This document shows, in pieces, positions 9,694 to 17,852 of a stretch of 64,000 bases of DNA. The notes beneath the pieces are model-generated. The model searched no databases. It worked only from the letters and a program-made list of their open reading frames with translations, and was not told where the DNA came from. The first letter of the stretch is position 1. The number at the start of each line of letters is the position of its first letter. The position numbers were made by a program, and so were the translations under genes. Origin of the DNA: Bradyrhizobium sp. WBOS07 (lineage in GTDB: Bacteria > Pseudomonadota > Alphaproteobacteria > Rhizobiales > Xanthobacteraceae); NCBI RefSeq assembly GCF_024585165.1, contig NZ_CP029008.1, positions 5,847,501-5,911,500 of the forward strand, in the 5' to 3' direction.

Positions 9694-9786
9694 CTCGTCA
9701 TGGCCGGGCTTGTCCCGGCCATCCACGCCTTCCCATGGAAACGGCATCAAGACGTGGATGCCCGGGTCAAGCCCGGGCATGACGAC
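9694..9786. repeat. Inverted-repeat intergenic element (CGTCATGGCCGGG type)
   Basis: Left arm CGTCATGGCCGGGCTTGTC and right arm GGTCAAGCCCGGGCATGACG face each other; inside them CATCCACG and CGTGGATG pair again. The whole can fold into one long cruciform or hairpin. It lies between two plus-strand genes. It resembles short palindromic elements scattered through Bradyrhizobium and Rhodopseudomonas genomes. Confidence 0.8.
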
Positions 9787-9803
9787 GGAGAAAGTAGAAG
9801 CCT

Positions 9804-10883
9804 ATGTCCGCAAATAACGCCTTCCACATTGCCGTGCTCGCCGGGGACGGCATCGGTCCCGAAGTCATGGCGCCCGCACTCGAGGTGCTGCGCAAGGTCG
9901 GCGAGAAATCGGGCCTCGGCTTCCGTTTCACCGAGGCACCGGCAGGGGCGAACAATTATCTGGCGACCGGCAAGTCGATGCCGGATTCGACGATCAAGCT
10001 GTGCGAGGAGGCGGATGCGATCCTGCTCGGGGCCTGTGGCCTGCCGTCGGTGCGCTACCCCGACAACACCGAGATCGCGCCGCAGATCGAGCTGCGTTTC
10101 ATCTTCGATCTCTATGCCGGCGTGCGGCCCGCGCGCCTCATTCCCGGCGTGCCGAGCCCGATCGTCGGTGCCGACCAGCGCGGCATCGATCTCGTCGTGA
10201 TCCGCGAATCCACGGAAGGGCTGTTCGCTTCGATGGGCAAGGGCGTCGTCACCCACGAGGACGCGCGCGAGACCATGGTGATCACGCGCCGGACCTCCGA
10301 GCGCCTGTTCGAGTTTTCGTTTCGCCTGGCCGAGCGGCGCAAGGCGCGCGGCAAGCCGGGGATGCTCGCTTGCGTCGACAAGGCGAACGTGTTCAAGGCG
10401 TTTGCATTCTTCCGTGGCATCTTCGATGAGATCGCGAAGAAGCATCCTGACGTGAAGACCGACCGGCTCTATGTCGATGCCTGCTCGGCGATGCTGGTGA
10501 AGCGCCCCTGGGATTTCGACGTGATGGTGATGGAGAACATGTTCGGCGACATCGTCTCCGACATCACCGCGAGCCTGATCGGGGGCCTCGGCATGGCGCC
10601 ATCGGCCGACATTGGCGACAAATACGCGGTGTTCCAGCCCTGTCATGGCACCGCGCCCGATATCATGGGGCAGGGCAAGGCCAATCCCACCGGCATGATC
10701 CTGTCGGCGGCGATGATGCTGGACTGGCTCGCCGACAAGCACGGCGTCGACAGCGCCGCGGAAGCGGGCGAGACGATCGAGCGGGCGGTGGATCAGGTCT
10801 ATGCCGGCGGCGTCAAGCCGATGGAGTTTGGCGGCAGCAACGGCACGGCCGACATCACCAAGGCGGTGCTGGCAGCGCTGTAA
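9804..10883 (+). CDS. Isocitrate/isopropylmalate dehydrogenase family protein
   Basis: Metal- and NAD(P)-dependent oxidative decarboxylase of a 2-hydroxy acid. It has GDGIGPEV at the N terminus, RESTEGLF in the substrate region, the cofactor and metal residues around VMENMFGDIVSD, and PCHGTAPDIMGQGKANP near the C terminus. It is 359 aa. The family includes LeuB, tartrate dehydrogenase and homoisocitrate dehydrogenase. The absence of leuCD neighbours and the company of a CoA-transferase and an importer favour a catabolic member over the biosynthetic LeuB. A perfect palindrome follows its stop codon. Confidence 0.85.
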   Translation: MSANNAFHIAVLAGDGIGPEVMAPALEVLRKVGEKSGLGFRFTEAPAGANNYLATGKSMPDSTIKLCEEADAILLGACGLPSVRYPDNTEIAPQIELRFIFDLYAGVRPARLIPGVPSPIVGADQRGIDLVVIRESTEGLFASMGKGVVTHEDARETMVITRRTSERLFEFSFRLAERRKARGKPGMLACVDKANVFKAFAFFRGIFDEIAKKHPDVKTDRLYVDACSAMLVKRPWDFDVMVMENMFGDIVSDITASLIGGLGMAPSADIGDKYAVFQPCHGTAPDIMGQGKANPTGMILSAAMMLDWLADKHGVDSAAEAGETIERAVDQVYAGGVKPMEFGGSNGTADITKAVLAAL

Positions 10884-10891
10884 TTAAAGAA

Positions 10892-10911
10892 AAGGGGCCC
10901 GCGGGCCCCTT
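10892..10911. terminator. Bidirectional Rho-independent terminator
   Basis: A perfect 20-bp palindrome, AAGGGGCCCGCGGGCCCCTT, sits in the 31 bp between two converging genes, with A residues on the left and T on the right. It can terminate transcription from both sides. Confidence 0.8.
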
Positions 10912-10914
10912 GGT

Positions 10915-11199
10915 TCACCAGCGGCGCCAGTGATGGTGGTGATGACGCCAGCCCCACGGACGCGGGCCGTAGAAGCGCGGGCCGCCGTAATAGCCGTAGG
11001 CGCGGTAGTAGTTCGGGCGCCACCAGCAGCGGCCCCAGGGATTACAGACCCAACGCACCTGATCGACGTCGGCGGCCGGGCCTTTTGCAATCTGGTTCGC
11101 CTGCGGAATGCCGTTCGGCATGGCCGCGAGGGCCGGTCCCGAAGCGAGCGCCACACCGCCGATGGCAGCCAGACCGAGCACAGCGAGTTTGAATGTCAT
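10915..11199 (-). CDS. Small exported protein rich in Tyr, Trp, Gly and His
   Basis: 94 aa. Residues 1-26 are a signal peptide (hydrophobic LAVLGLAAIGGVALASGPALA, cleavage at ALA-AM). The mature part contains VCNPWGRCWWRP, a repetitive YYRAYGYYGGPRFYGPRPWG stretch and five consecutive His near the end. The ATG at 11199 is chosen because GGGAGG lies at the right distance; a longer frame begins at 11262 but without a signal peptide start. Such proteins are common in Bradyrhizobium and have no assigned function; the two Cys and the His cluster could bind metal. Convergent with the dehydrogenase. Confidence 0.75.
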   Translation of the reverse strand: MTFKLAVLGLAAIGGVALASGPALAAMPNGIPQANQIAKGPAADVDQVRWVCNPWGRCWWRPNYYRAYGYYGGPRFYGPRPWGWRHHHHHWRRW

Positions 11200-11301
11200 C
11201 GCAACCTCCCTCATTGGTGGCGGGAGAACTATCGCGCGATCACCTGGTTGCTGCCGCAGCAAGCTGCACGAGGAATTTAATCTTCCTGAATGGAGGTTCA
11301 G

Positions 11302-12117
11302 CTACCTGCCCTGGAACCGCGGTTTGCGTTTCTCCATGAAGGCCTGCCGGCCCTCGCGGAAATCCGCGCTGTCCATGCAGGCATGGCCGATCGCCTTGAT
11401 GGCGTCCATGTCGCGCTGGCTTTCGTCCTTCAGCACCTGCGCGATCGTGATCTTCGCGGCCTTGATCGCGAGCGGAGCGTTCTCGGAGATGGCATGCGCG
11501 ATCGCCATCGTCTCACCCCACAGCTCATCGATCGGGAACAGGCGCTCGACGAGGCCGATACGCAGCGCCTCCGCGGACTCGATGCGCATGCCCGTGTACA
11601 TCAGCAGCCGGGCCCAGGACGGGCCAACCAGCGATACCAGATGCTTCAGGCCGTCATAACCATAGGCGATGCCGAGCCGAGCCGCGGGAATGCCGAACTG
11701 GCTGCCATGTGCGGCGAGGCGGATATCGGCGAGCATCGCGACCTGCATGCCGCCGCCGAGACAGAAGCCCTCGATGCAGGCGATCGTCGGCTTGGGAAAG
11801 TCGGGGAGCAACGCGCGCTGGGCCGCGCTGCGCTTGGCGTATTGCTCGGACGCCGCCGCATTATGGCGGGTCTTCTCGAACTGGCTGATGTCGGCGCCGG
11901 AGACGAAGGCCTTGCCGCCGGCGCCGCGCAGGATCACAACGCGCACCGTCTCGTCGTCGCGCAAGGCCGTCAGTGCCTCGCCAAATCCCTCCCACATCTC
12001 CAGCGACATCGCGTTGCGCTTGTCGGGATTGTTGAAGGTGATCACGCCGATGCCGTCAATGACGCGCTTGAGGATCTTGCCGTCGGCGTAGGATTTCTCA
12101 TCGGAGGTATCGGGCAT
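11302..12117 (-). CDS. Enoyl-CoA hydratase/isomerase family protein
   Basis: Crotonase-fold enzyme acting on an acyl-CoA thioester. The oxyanion-hole segments are GKAFVSGADISQFE and CIEGFCLGGGMQVAMLADIRLA. The start is uncertain: ATG at 12117 (MPDTSDEKS) and ATG at 12135 are both in frame and neither has a strong ribosome site. From 12117 the protein is 271 aa. The second catalytic Glu of hydratases is not clear in the FGIPAARLGIAYG region, so isomerase or hydrolase activity is possible. It stands alone. Confidence 0.85.
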   Translation of the reverse strand: MPDTSDEKSYADGKILKRVIDGIGVITFNNPDKRNAMSLEMWEGFGEALTALRDDETVRVVILRGAGGKAFVSGADISQFEKTRHNAAASEQYAKRSAAQRALLPDFPKPTIACIEGFCLGGGMQVAMLADIRLAAHGSQFGIPAARLGIAYGYDGLKHLVSLVGPSWARLLMYTGMRIESAEALRIGLVERLFPIDELWGETMAIAHAISENAPLAIKAAKITIAQVLKDESQRDMDAIKAIGHACMDSADFREGRQAFMEKRKPRFQGR

Positions 12118-12275
12118 CGCGCGCTCGCTTGTCATTGACAAGATGCAATGTGCTGCGAGGGCATCGCCGCGGTCAACGGCAACCGGCGAGGCAGCTTGCA
12201 TCCGCCTGTGCCGCCATTGCATGGCGGCGGTGCCGCTGCGCCGGCAAGACAGGACGAACGACACGGAATCTGGCA

Positions 12276-12301
12276 ACAAAAAGGGGCGGTCAGACCGCCC
12301 C
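12276..12301 (-). terminator. Rho-independent terminator of the LysR-XRE operon
   Basis: On the minus strand a 9-bp stem (GGGGCGGTC/GACCGCCCC with one base between) is followed directly by TTTTT. It lies downstream of the XRE gene stop at 12440, in its direction of transcription, and before the enoyl-CoA hydratase gene. Confidence 0.85.
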
Positions 12302-12370
12302 GGAAGCGAAGGCCGCGCGCGGAAAGCGCGCGGGCCAAGACGGACGCAACGACATGCGATCCGGGTCCCG

Positions 12371-12407
12371 TTCAATCCGGCCGCGTCCCGTGACGCGGCG
12401 GATTGAA
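12371..12407. other. Long intergenic stem-loop
   Basis: Arms 12371-12379 and 12399-12407 (9 bp) continue into arms 12381-12387 and 12392-12398 (7 bp), with one bulged G and a CCGT loop. The total is 16 paired bases. It sits between the XRE stop and the terminator, so it is probably the 3' untranslated end of that mRNA. Confidence 0.7.
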
Positions 12408-12439
12408 GATCGGCCGTAGAGGCAGATCGTCGGCCGATC

Positions 12440-12832
12440 TCAGCTTTCGTTCGCTGCGATCGATTCCATCAGCGAGACCAGCTGACGCTGCACCGTCTGG
12501 TCCTTGATCTTGCTGTAGGCGCGCAGCAGGCGCAGGCTGAAGGCCGAATCGAGGAAGAGCAGGCTCTCGACTTCGCGCGCCTTGTTGTCGCCGTCGTAGA
12601 AGAAGGTCACCGGCACGTCGAGCGCGGAGGCGATCTGCTGAAGGCGAGCTGCGCCCACGCGATTGACGCCCTTCTCGTACTTCTGGACCTGCTGGAAGCT
12701 AACGCCGAGCTTCTCGCCGAGCTCGGCCTGCGAGATCTTCATCTCGACGCGCCGCAGGCGGATCCGCTTGCCAAGCTCGATGTCCGGCTTGCCGGCACTA
12801 CGCTGCTTCATTCTCTTTGCCGCTGCTTTCAT
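12440..12832 (-). CDS. XRE-family helix-turn-helix regulator (rhizobial PraR-like)
   Basis: 130 aa DNA-binding protein. After a basic N terminus the HTH_3 domain runs from about residue 17 to 72: LGKRIRLRRVEMKISQAELGEKLGVSFQQVQKYEKGVNRV. The C-terminal half is helical and ends LVSLMESIAANES. Alphaproteobacterial proteins of this size include PraR/PhrR, which repress adhesion and quorum-sensing genes in Rhizobium. The ATG at 12832 is chosen because AAAGGTGAG precedes it by 8 nt; that site overlaps the TGA of the upstream LysR gene, which implies translational coupling. A GTG at 12844 is the alternative. Confidence 0.88.
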   Translation of the reverse strand: MKAAAKRMKQRSAGKPDIELGKRIRLRRVEMKISQAELGEKLGVSFQQVQKYEKGVNRVGAARLQQIASALDVPVTFFYDGDNKAREVESLLFLDSAFSLRLLRAYSKIKDQTVQRQLVSLMESIAANES

Positions 12833-12840
12833 CTTCGTTC

Positions 12841-13890
12841 TCACCTTTGTTCTTCGGTTGAAAATCCCCCGAAGAGCTGGGTCAGGGGTTCGCCCATGTA
12901 CGAGTCCTTGAATTCATGCGGGTGCACGAACTCTTCCTTAAACCACGGGAAACGAGCTGGACTGAACGCTTCGATCAGCCAGTCGATCATGTGCCGCACG
13001 CGCGGAATACGGCCGCTACCGGGATGGTAGGACAGCCAGATATCCAGCGGTCGGTTCAGCTCGACCTCCAGTGGAATCAATTTCCCGCCAAGCGCAATGG
13101 CGTAGCTGGGGAAGACGCCGATGCCGGCGCCATTCGCGACCGCCCAATAGTTGGCGCTCGAGACATTGGTCTTCATGACCAGAAGGTCCCGTTCCGAAAC
13201 GCCCGGGAAGAAGCTTTCGAAGGATTCCTTGGCGGCGAGCTGGTCGGCGAATTGCAGCACCAGGCGATGCTTGATCAATTCCGCCGCCGAACGCGGCGCG
13301 CCGTGTTTTTCGATGTATTTCTCGGAGGCCCAGAACATCAGGTGCATGCGGCCGAGCCGCACCAGCTTGATGTCGAGGGCCGAGGGACGGGACAGATGGA
13401 TGGCGACGTCGGCCTCGTGGCGCGAGACATCGGCCGAGCGCATCGCGCAATGCAGGTCGACCAGGATCTTGGGATAGGCCTGCTGGAATTCGACCAGGCG
13501 CGGCGCAAGCCAGAACGTGCCGAGCCCCTCGGTGACGGCGACCCGGACCTCGCCGGACAGCGCGTTGGCCATCGAATCGCTGGCCCGCAGCACGTCGAAG
13601 GTGGCAGCTTCCATGCGCTCGACGGCGGACACCACCAGCGCGCCTTCATCGGTCAGATGGGTGCCGTGGACGTCGCGGGTGAACAGCGTGGTGCCGGTCT
13701 GGCGTTCGAAATCGTCGATCCGCCGGCGCACCGCGTTGATCGACAGCGACAGGCGTTCGGCCGCCGACCGGAAACTTCCGCATCGGACGACTTCGAGAAA
13801 TATGCGGGCCGCATCCCAATCCGAGAGGCCGCTGAGATTTGTCTTTGGGCGTTCCGCCAGAGGAACGCCCCTTTCCGCCAAGGAGTGCAT
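12841..13890 (-). CDS. LysR-family transcriptional regulator
   Basis: 349 aa. The N-terminal winged helix (about residues 25-85, AARIFLEVVRCGSFRSAAERLSLSINAVRRRIDDFERQTG) is followed by a substrate-binding domain (LSGEVRVAVTEGLGTFWLAPRLVEF onwards). The C terminus, about 50 residues past the usual end, is unusually long and rich in Phe, Glu and Trp. It is first in an operon with the XRE regulator. No divergent target gene is adjacent: the upstream side is a 480-bp gap. A ligand cannot be inferred. Confidence 0.88.
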   Translation of the reverse strand: MHSLAERGVPLAERPKTNLSGLSDWDAARIFLEVVRCGSFRSAAERLSLSINAVRRRIDDFERQTGTTLFTRDVHGTHLTDEGALVVSAVERMEAATFDVLRASDSMANALSGEVRVAVTEGLGTFWLAPRLVEFQQAYPKILVDLHCAMRSADVSRHEADVAIHLSRPSALDIKLVRLGRMHLMFWASEKYIEKHGAPRSAAELIKHRLVLQFADQLAAKESFESFFPGVSERDLLVMKTNVSSANYWAVANGAGIGVFPSYAIALGGKLIPLEVELNRPLDIWLSYHPGSGRIPRVRHMIDWLIEAFSPARFPWFKEEFVHPHEFKDSYMGEPLTQLFGGFSTEEQR

Positions 13891-14376
13891 ACAAGTCCCT
13901 TCGGACGGCTAAACTGGCAGAATCTGGCGCAAACCACAACCACTGCGGGTTGGGGGATGATGAGTTTTGAACTGTCATCCTTACCATCTAGGGTGAGTGG
14001 TATTTAGGTGCTGGCATGGGCTGGGAATCGGGTGAATTTGTCGCCTGTACGAGGGGTGTGGCGTGGGTTCCGTTGCGAGCCGTGAAATGGCTGCGGGATT
14101 GCAGGCGCTGTCCGCGATGACCGTCTTTGTGCGCAAGCCTGCGCCGTCTCGGTCGATGGATCAATTGCAGCACGCCAAGCATTTCCTTCTCAATCGCTTC
14201 GAACGGCGCGAACAGCGCGGCGCGGCCACGTTGGCCGGAATCGCAGTTCCACGGCGGAAACCAACTGAAATCAGGTTCAGAGGGGCAGCGGCCTCATGCT
14301 ATCCTGGGTACTCCAGGGGCGCCGAGGGGATCGTCACAATCACGTCTCGCAGGCCGAATTAACGGAAAGAACGCCG
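13891..14376. other. Intergenic region without a convincing gene
   Basis: 486 bp between the LysR start and the next small gene. A plus-strand frame (14063-14362) is open but begins with GTG without a ribosome site and has no recognisable domain. I see no RNA gene. The left end must contain the LysR-XRE promoter. Confidence 0.5.
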
Positions 14377-14643
14377 GTGTCGCATTCAGACGAACAATTG
14401 CAGTCGGTGCTAGAAACACTCGAGGGATGCCGCAAGGTTCTCAATGCGTGCAACAGCCGGGAATCGGCCGATCTGCTCTCCATCGTCATCCTCGACGTCA
14501 GGATGAAGCTCAAAGGAATAGACAGTGCCGATCTCAAGGCATTGTGCGATGAAATGCTGCGGAGCGCTGCGAGCGCGCCGCCGACCCCTTCCAAGCAGAC
14601 GCAGGACCAGCCCCGGCGTCCGCTGCTCCGCGTGGTGAAGTAG
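14377..14643 (+). CDS. Small conserved-looking hypothetical protein
   Basis: 88 aa from the GTG at 14377, which has GGAAAG about 9 nt upstream; an ATG at 14296 would add an unlikely 27 residues. The first 65 residues are helical and leucine-rich with two Cys (ETLEGCRKVLNAC) and a third near LKALCDEML. The tail is rich in Pro, Ser and Gln. I do not recognise a family. It is plus-strand with a CcdA-like gene 200 bp further on. Confidence 0.55.
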   Translation: MSHSDEQLQSVLETLEGCRKVLNACNSRESADLLSIVILDVRMKLKGIDSADLKALCDEMLRSAASAPPTPSKQTQDQPRRPLLRVVK

Positions 14644-14847
14644 CCGCGCCGCCGAACCTCGCTTTTTGGCGAGGTTTGTGCGCGTCTCGATGCCGCACCT
14701 GTGATCGCAGACGGCATCGGGCGGAGCCCTGGTTTCGTGCGCCTCTGTTGCGCATTCTCCGGCATCGGCTACACCAGAGCCGGTTCGCTCCGGCCGGGCG
14801 CATTTCCCGCGCGCCGTACCGGTACCTGAGATGGCTCAGACGGCATC

Positions 14848-15579
14848 ATGCAAAATGTTTCGATCCCGGCGGCTTTGATTGCCGGCCTCGTCAGCTTCCT
14901 TTCGCCTTGCGTCCTGCCGCTGGTCCCGCCCTATCTGGTCTACCTCACGGGCGCCACGATCGAGCATGTCGAGAGCGACGAGCCGGCGGAGGCCTCCAAG
15001 CGCGCCATCCTGTTGTCGGCGCTGCTGTTCGTGCTGGGATTCTCCACGGTATTCGTCGCGCTCGGCGCCAGCGCCTCGCTGATCGGCGGGCTGATCCGGG
15101 CCTGGTCGGCAGAGCTTTCGATCCTCGCCGGCATCGTCATCATCGTCATGGGCCTGCACTTCCTCGGGCTGACGCGCATCGGCCTGCTGATGCGCGAGGG
15201 ACGGCTGCCGATCCCGAAGCCGGTCGGCCTCTGGGGCGCCTATATCATGGGCCTCGCCTTCGCCTTCGGCTGGACGCCCTGTATCGGCCCGATCCTCGCC
15301 GCGATCCTGTCGATCGCCGCGGCTGAAACCACGGTGATGAAGGGCGCGGGTCTGCTCGCGGTCTATTCCGCGGGCCTCGGTATTCCGTTCCTGATCGCCG
15401 CCCTGATGATCGAGCAGTTCTCGGCACTGTTCGCGCGCATGAAGGGCCACCTCGTCAATGTCGAACGCGCCATGGGCGTCCTAATGGTGATCACCGGCAT
15501 CGGCTTTCTCACTGGCGCGGTCTCGAATGTGAGCATCTGGCTGCTGGAGACCTTTCCAGCGCTGCAGACGATCGGCTAG
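14848..15579 (+). CDS. ccdA: CcdA/DsbD-family thiol-disulfide membrane transporter
   Basis: 243 aa with six predicted transmembrane segments. The family's paired cysteines are present in helices 1 and 4: FLSPCVLPLVPPY (about residue 22) and FGWTPCIGPILA (about residue 148). CcdA passes reducing equivalents from thioredoxin to periplasmic thiol proteins, chiefly for cytochrome c maturation. No partner thioredoxin-like protein or ccm gene is next to it, so its client is unknown. Confidence 0.88.
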   Translation: MQNVSIPAALIAGLVSFLSPCVLPLVPPYLVYLTGATIEHVESDEPAEASKRAILLSALLFVLGFSTVFVALGASASLIGGLIRAWSAELSILAGIVIIVMGLHFLGLTRIGLLMREGRLPIPKPVGLWGAYIMGLAFAFGWTPCIGPILAAILSIAAAETTVMKGAGLLAVYSAGLGIPFLIAALMIEQFSALFARMKGHLVNVERAMGVLMVITGIGFLTGAVSNVSIWLLETFPALQTIG

Positions 15580-15596
15580 CTGCCTCACGGGAACCG

Positions 15597-15616
15597 GGTT
15601 TTCACGGACGAAAACC
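15597..15616. terminator. Possible terminator-like stem-loop after ccdA
   Basis: GGTTTTC pairs with GAAAACC around a six-base loop, 18 bp after the ccdA stop. There is no U run, so the terminator role is uncertain. Confidence 0.4.
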
Positions 15617-15721
15617 GCAAGGAACCGTTGAGAACCGTCAGGCATGCTACCTGAGAGCAGGTCTCCAACCTTTCCGATCCCGAGGCGTTGGAGCACGGAC
15701 AATTGCATGATGGGAGATCTC

Positions 15722-15994
15722 GTGACCAAGACAGTGCGCCTAGAGCCCTTGTCGGGCAACGTGGCCCTGGTGGCCTGGCAATTCGTCGGACAGCCCTTGC
15801 AGGAGTGGCCGAGCTGGGTTCAGTCGAGTTGCTCGCTTCAGAAGGATGCCGAGGGAAAATTCGAGCTTCGGCACGAGCGGCGTAACGGCACCCAGATCGT
15901 CTATCTCGGCGAGTGGCTGGTGCGAGATCTCGATGGCGGCGTCGATTTCTACACCGACGCCGAGATCTGGTCGCGGTTCGCTGCGAAACGCTGA
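15722..15994 (+). CDS. Small hypothetical protein
   Basis: 90 aa from the GTG at 15722, which has GGGAG nine bases upstream; ATG codons at 15707 and 15710 are in frame but poorly placed. It is a compact sequence with many Trp (VAWQFVGQPLQEWPSWVQ, IWSRF). No signal peptide or transmembrane segment is visible. I do not recognise a family. Confidence 0.55.
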   Translation: MTKTVRLEPLSGNVALVAWQFVGQPLQEWPSWVQSSCSLQKDAEGKFELRHERRNGTQIVYLGEWLVRDLDGGVDFYTDAEIWSRFAAKR

Positions 15995-16250
15995 AGCGCG
16001 ACGCGATCGCCGCGGATCGTGCGTCGCGCCTTAGTCTTTCTTGCTTGAGCTCCGAGCGGTCAAAAGCCCGTGTCGTCCGTGGGGCAAAAAGCCTCGCCGG
16101 TAGGACACACCTACATATGCAATCTGTGGTAATATCTCATTTTACTGCACCCTGAGGGGCAATTTTCAAAGACCTATACTGAAACGGGAATTTCAGCCAA
16201 TCGACACTTCGTCGCCCCTCTCCCTACAGCATTTTAAGCAGGAGCAAGCG
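15995..16250. other. AT-richer upstream region of the haem peroxidase gene
   Basis: About 255 bp with no coding signal. From roughly 16110 onward it is clearly richer in A and T than its surroundings (ATATGCAATCTGTGGTAATATC), as expected for a promoter. I could not identify a specific sigma-factor or operator consensus. Confidence 0.4.
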
Positions 16251-17798
16251 ATGGGAACCGACGTCAACGTTCATCCCGGTCATGGCAAGGCCGGACGTCA
16301 GCCGACGCGACAATTTCTCGATACGCTTTCCGGACACGAGGATCCGGGCATGTTTGGGCGGATGTTTCCGACCCTGGAGCCGCTGGCTGTCGACGACGGC
16401 CCGCTGCACGAACTCGCCGATGCAATGAAGGACCCCAATCCCGGCGATCCCGCAGGAAACAATGCCAACGTACCCGCCGGCTTCACCTATCTCGGCCAAT
16501 TCGTCGACCACGACATCACGCTCGACTTGACCTCCTTTGGCGAGAAGGAAGCCGATCCGATGGCGGTGACGAATTTTCGCACGCCCGCCCTCGATCTCGA
16601 CAGCATCTATGGTCTTGGTCCGGACGGAAGCCGCCATCTGTATGCGCGCAATTCGGCGAGCGACAGCGGCAAGACTCCGGGTCCCAAGCTCCTGATCGGC
16701 AAGACCGTCAACGTCGATGACATCACCGGGGACCATCGCAACGACCTGCCGCGCAATCCGGAGGGGTTTGCGCTGATCGGCGATCACCGCAACGACGAGA
16801 ACCTGCTCGTCGCGCAAACCCATCTTGCGATGCTGAAGTTTCACAACAAGGTCTGCGATCAGCTCGCGGCGTCCGGCAAGCCGGCGGGCGAGATCTTCGA
16901 GGAAGCGCGCCGCATCGTGACCTGGCACTACCAATGGATGGTCCTGCACGATTTCGTGGAACGGCTCACCGAGAAGGGCATCGTCGCAAAGATCCTCGAG
17001 CAGGGTCGGCGCTTCTATCGCTTCAAGAAGATTCCCTACATGCCTGTCGAGTTCTCAGGGGCGGTCTATCGTCTCGGTCATAGCATGGTTCGCCAAGTCT
17101 ATAGCCACAACAGGATCTTCACGCCCGGCCCGGGCGGTATTCCTGCAACTCTCGATTTGCTGTTCAGGTTCACCGGTCTTTCGGGAGGAATCATCGGCGA
17201 CCTGGCGCCGAACCCGATAACGCCGCCGCTCCCGCTTCCGGTGCTTTCAAGTAACTGGATCATCGACTGGCGGCGCTACTTCCAAGTGCTGCCGAACAAT
17301 CCTGCGGGCGTGGCGCTCAATCCGTCGCGCAAGATCGATCCTTTCATCGTGCCGCAGCTCCACACCTTGCCGGGCGACGGCGGCAGCCTGCCGTTCCGCA
17401 ATCTCAAACGCGGCGTGTTGCTGGGATTGCCGTCCGGGCAGGACGTCGCCAAGGCCATGAAGATCAAGAATCCTCTGACCCCGGACGAAATCTCCAAGGG
17501 GACTGACGGTGCCGTGGCGAAGAAGCATGGTCTGCACCAGCACACCCCGCTTTGGTACTACATCCTCAAGGAGGCGGAGCAGCGGGGCGGCGGCGAAAGG
17601 CTCGGACCGGTCGGCGCGACGCTGCTCGCCGAGGTCTTCGTCGGCCTCGTCCATGGTGATCACCAGTCGTACCTGTGGCTCAAGGGCAAAAGCTGGAAGC
17701 CGACGCTTCCATCGCAAGTGCCGGGGGAGTTCACGATGGCCGACCTGCTGCGTTTCGTCGGCGATATCAGCCCGATCGATGGCATCTCGACCGTCTAA
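16251..17798 (+). CDS. Animal-type haem peroxidase (peroxidase-cyclooxygenase superfamily)
   Basis: 515 aa. The distal motif FVDHDITLD places the distal His at H87 and the haem-linking Asp at D88. The proximal motif VYRLGHSMVRQVY places the axial His at H277, and an Arg-rich catalytic region lies between. These are the hallmarks of the myeloperoxidase/COX superfamily rather than of bacterial catalase-peroxidases. There is no signal peptide or membrane anchor, so it looks cytoplasmic or is exported by another route. The ATG at 16251 follows AGGAG. It stands alone and converges on an ABC operon. Bacterial members oxidise halides, phenols or fatty acids; the substrate is unknown here. Confidence 0.9.
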   Translation: MGTDVNVHPGHGKAGRQPTRQFLDTLSGHEDPGMFGRMFPTLEPLAVDDGPLHELADAMKDPNPGDPAGNNANVPAGFTYLGQFVDHDITLDLTSFGEKEADPMAVTNFRTPALDLDSIYGLGPDGSRHLYARNSASDSGKTPGPKLLIGKTVNVDDITGDHRNDLPRNPEGFALIGDHRNDENLLVAQTHLAMLKFHNKVCDQLAASGKPAGEIFEEARRIVTWHYQWMVLHDFVERLTEKGIVAKILEQGRRFYRFKKIPYMPVEFSGAVYRLGHSMVRQVYSHNRIFTPGPGGIPATLDLLFRFTGLSGGIIGDLAPNPITPPLPLPVLSSNWIIDWRRYFQVLPNNPAGVALNPSRKIDPFIVPQLHTLPGDGGSLPFRNLKRGVLLGLPSGQDVAKAMKIKNPLTPDEISKGTDGAVAKKHGLHQHTPLWYYILKEAEQRGGGERLGPVGATLLAEVFVGLVHGDHQSYLWLKGKSWKPTLPSQVPGEFTMADLLRFVGDISPIDGISTV

Positions 17799-17819
17799 AG
17801 CGCGATAAGACTTGGCCGA

Positions 17820-17842
17820 ACCGGCGCGCATAGCGCGCCGGT
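17820..17842. terminator. Bidirectional stem-loop between convergent genes
   Basis: A 10-bp perfect stem (ACCGGCGCGC/GCGCGCCGGT) with loop ATA lies in the 54 bp between the haem peroxidase stop and the ABC receptor stop. It has no long U run but is very stable. Confidence 0.65.
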
Positions 17843-17852
17843 CCGGACGTGC

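Noticed and set aside
9694..9786. Considered as a Rho-independent terminator of the alcohol dehydrogenase gene
   Set aside because: The element is much longer than a terminator, lacks a U run and has the form of a known class of dispersed palindromes.
14063..14362. A 99-codon plus-strand frame in the gap after the LysR gene
   Set aside because: GTG start without a ribosome site, no recognisable domain, and it overlaps the better-supported small gene region.
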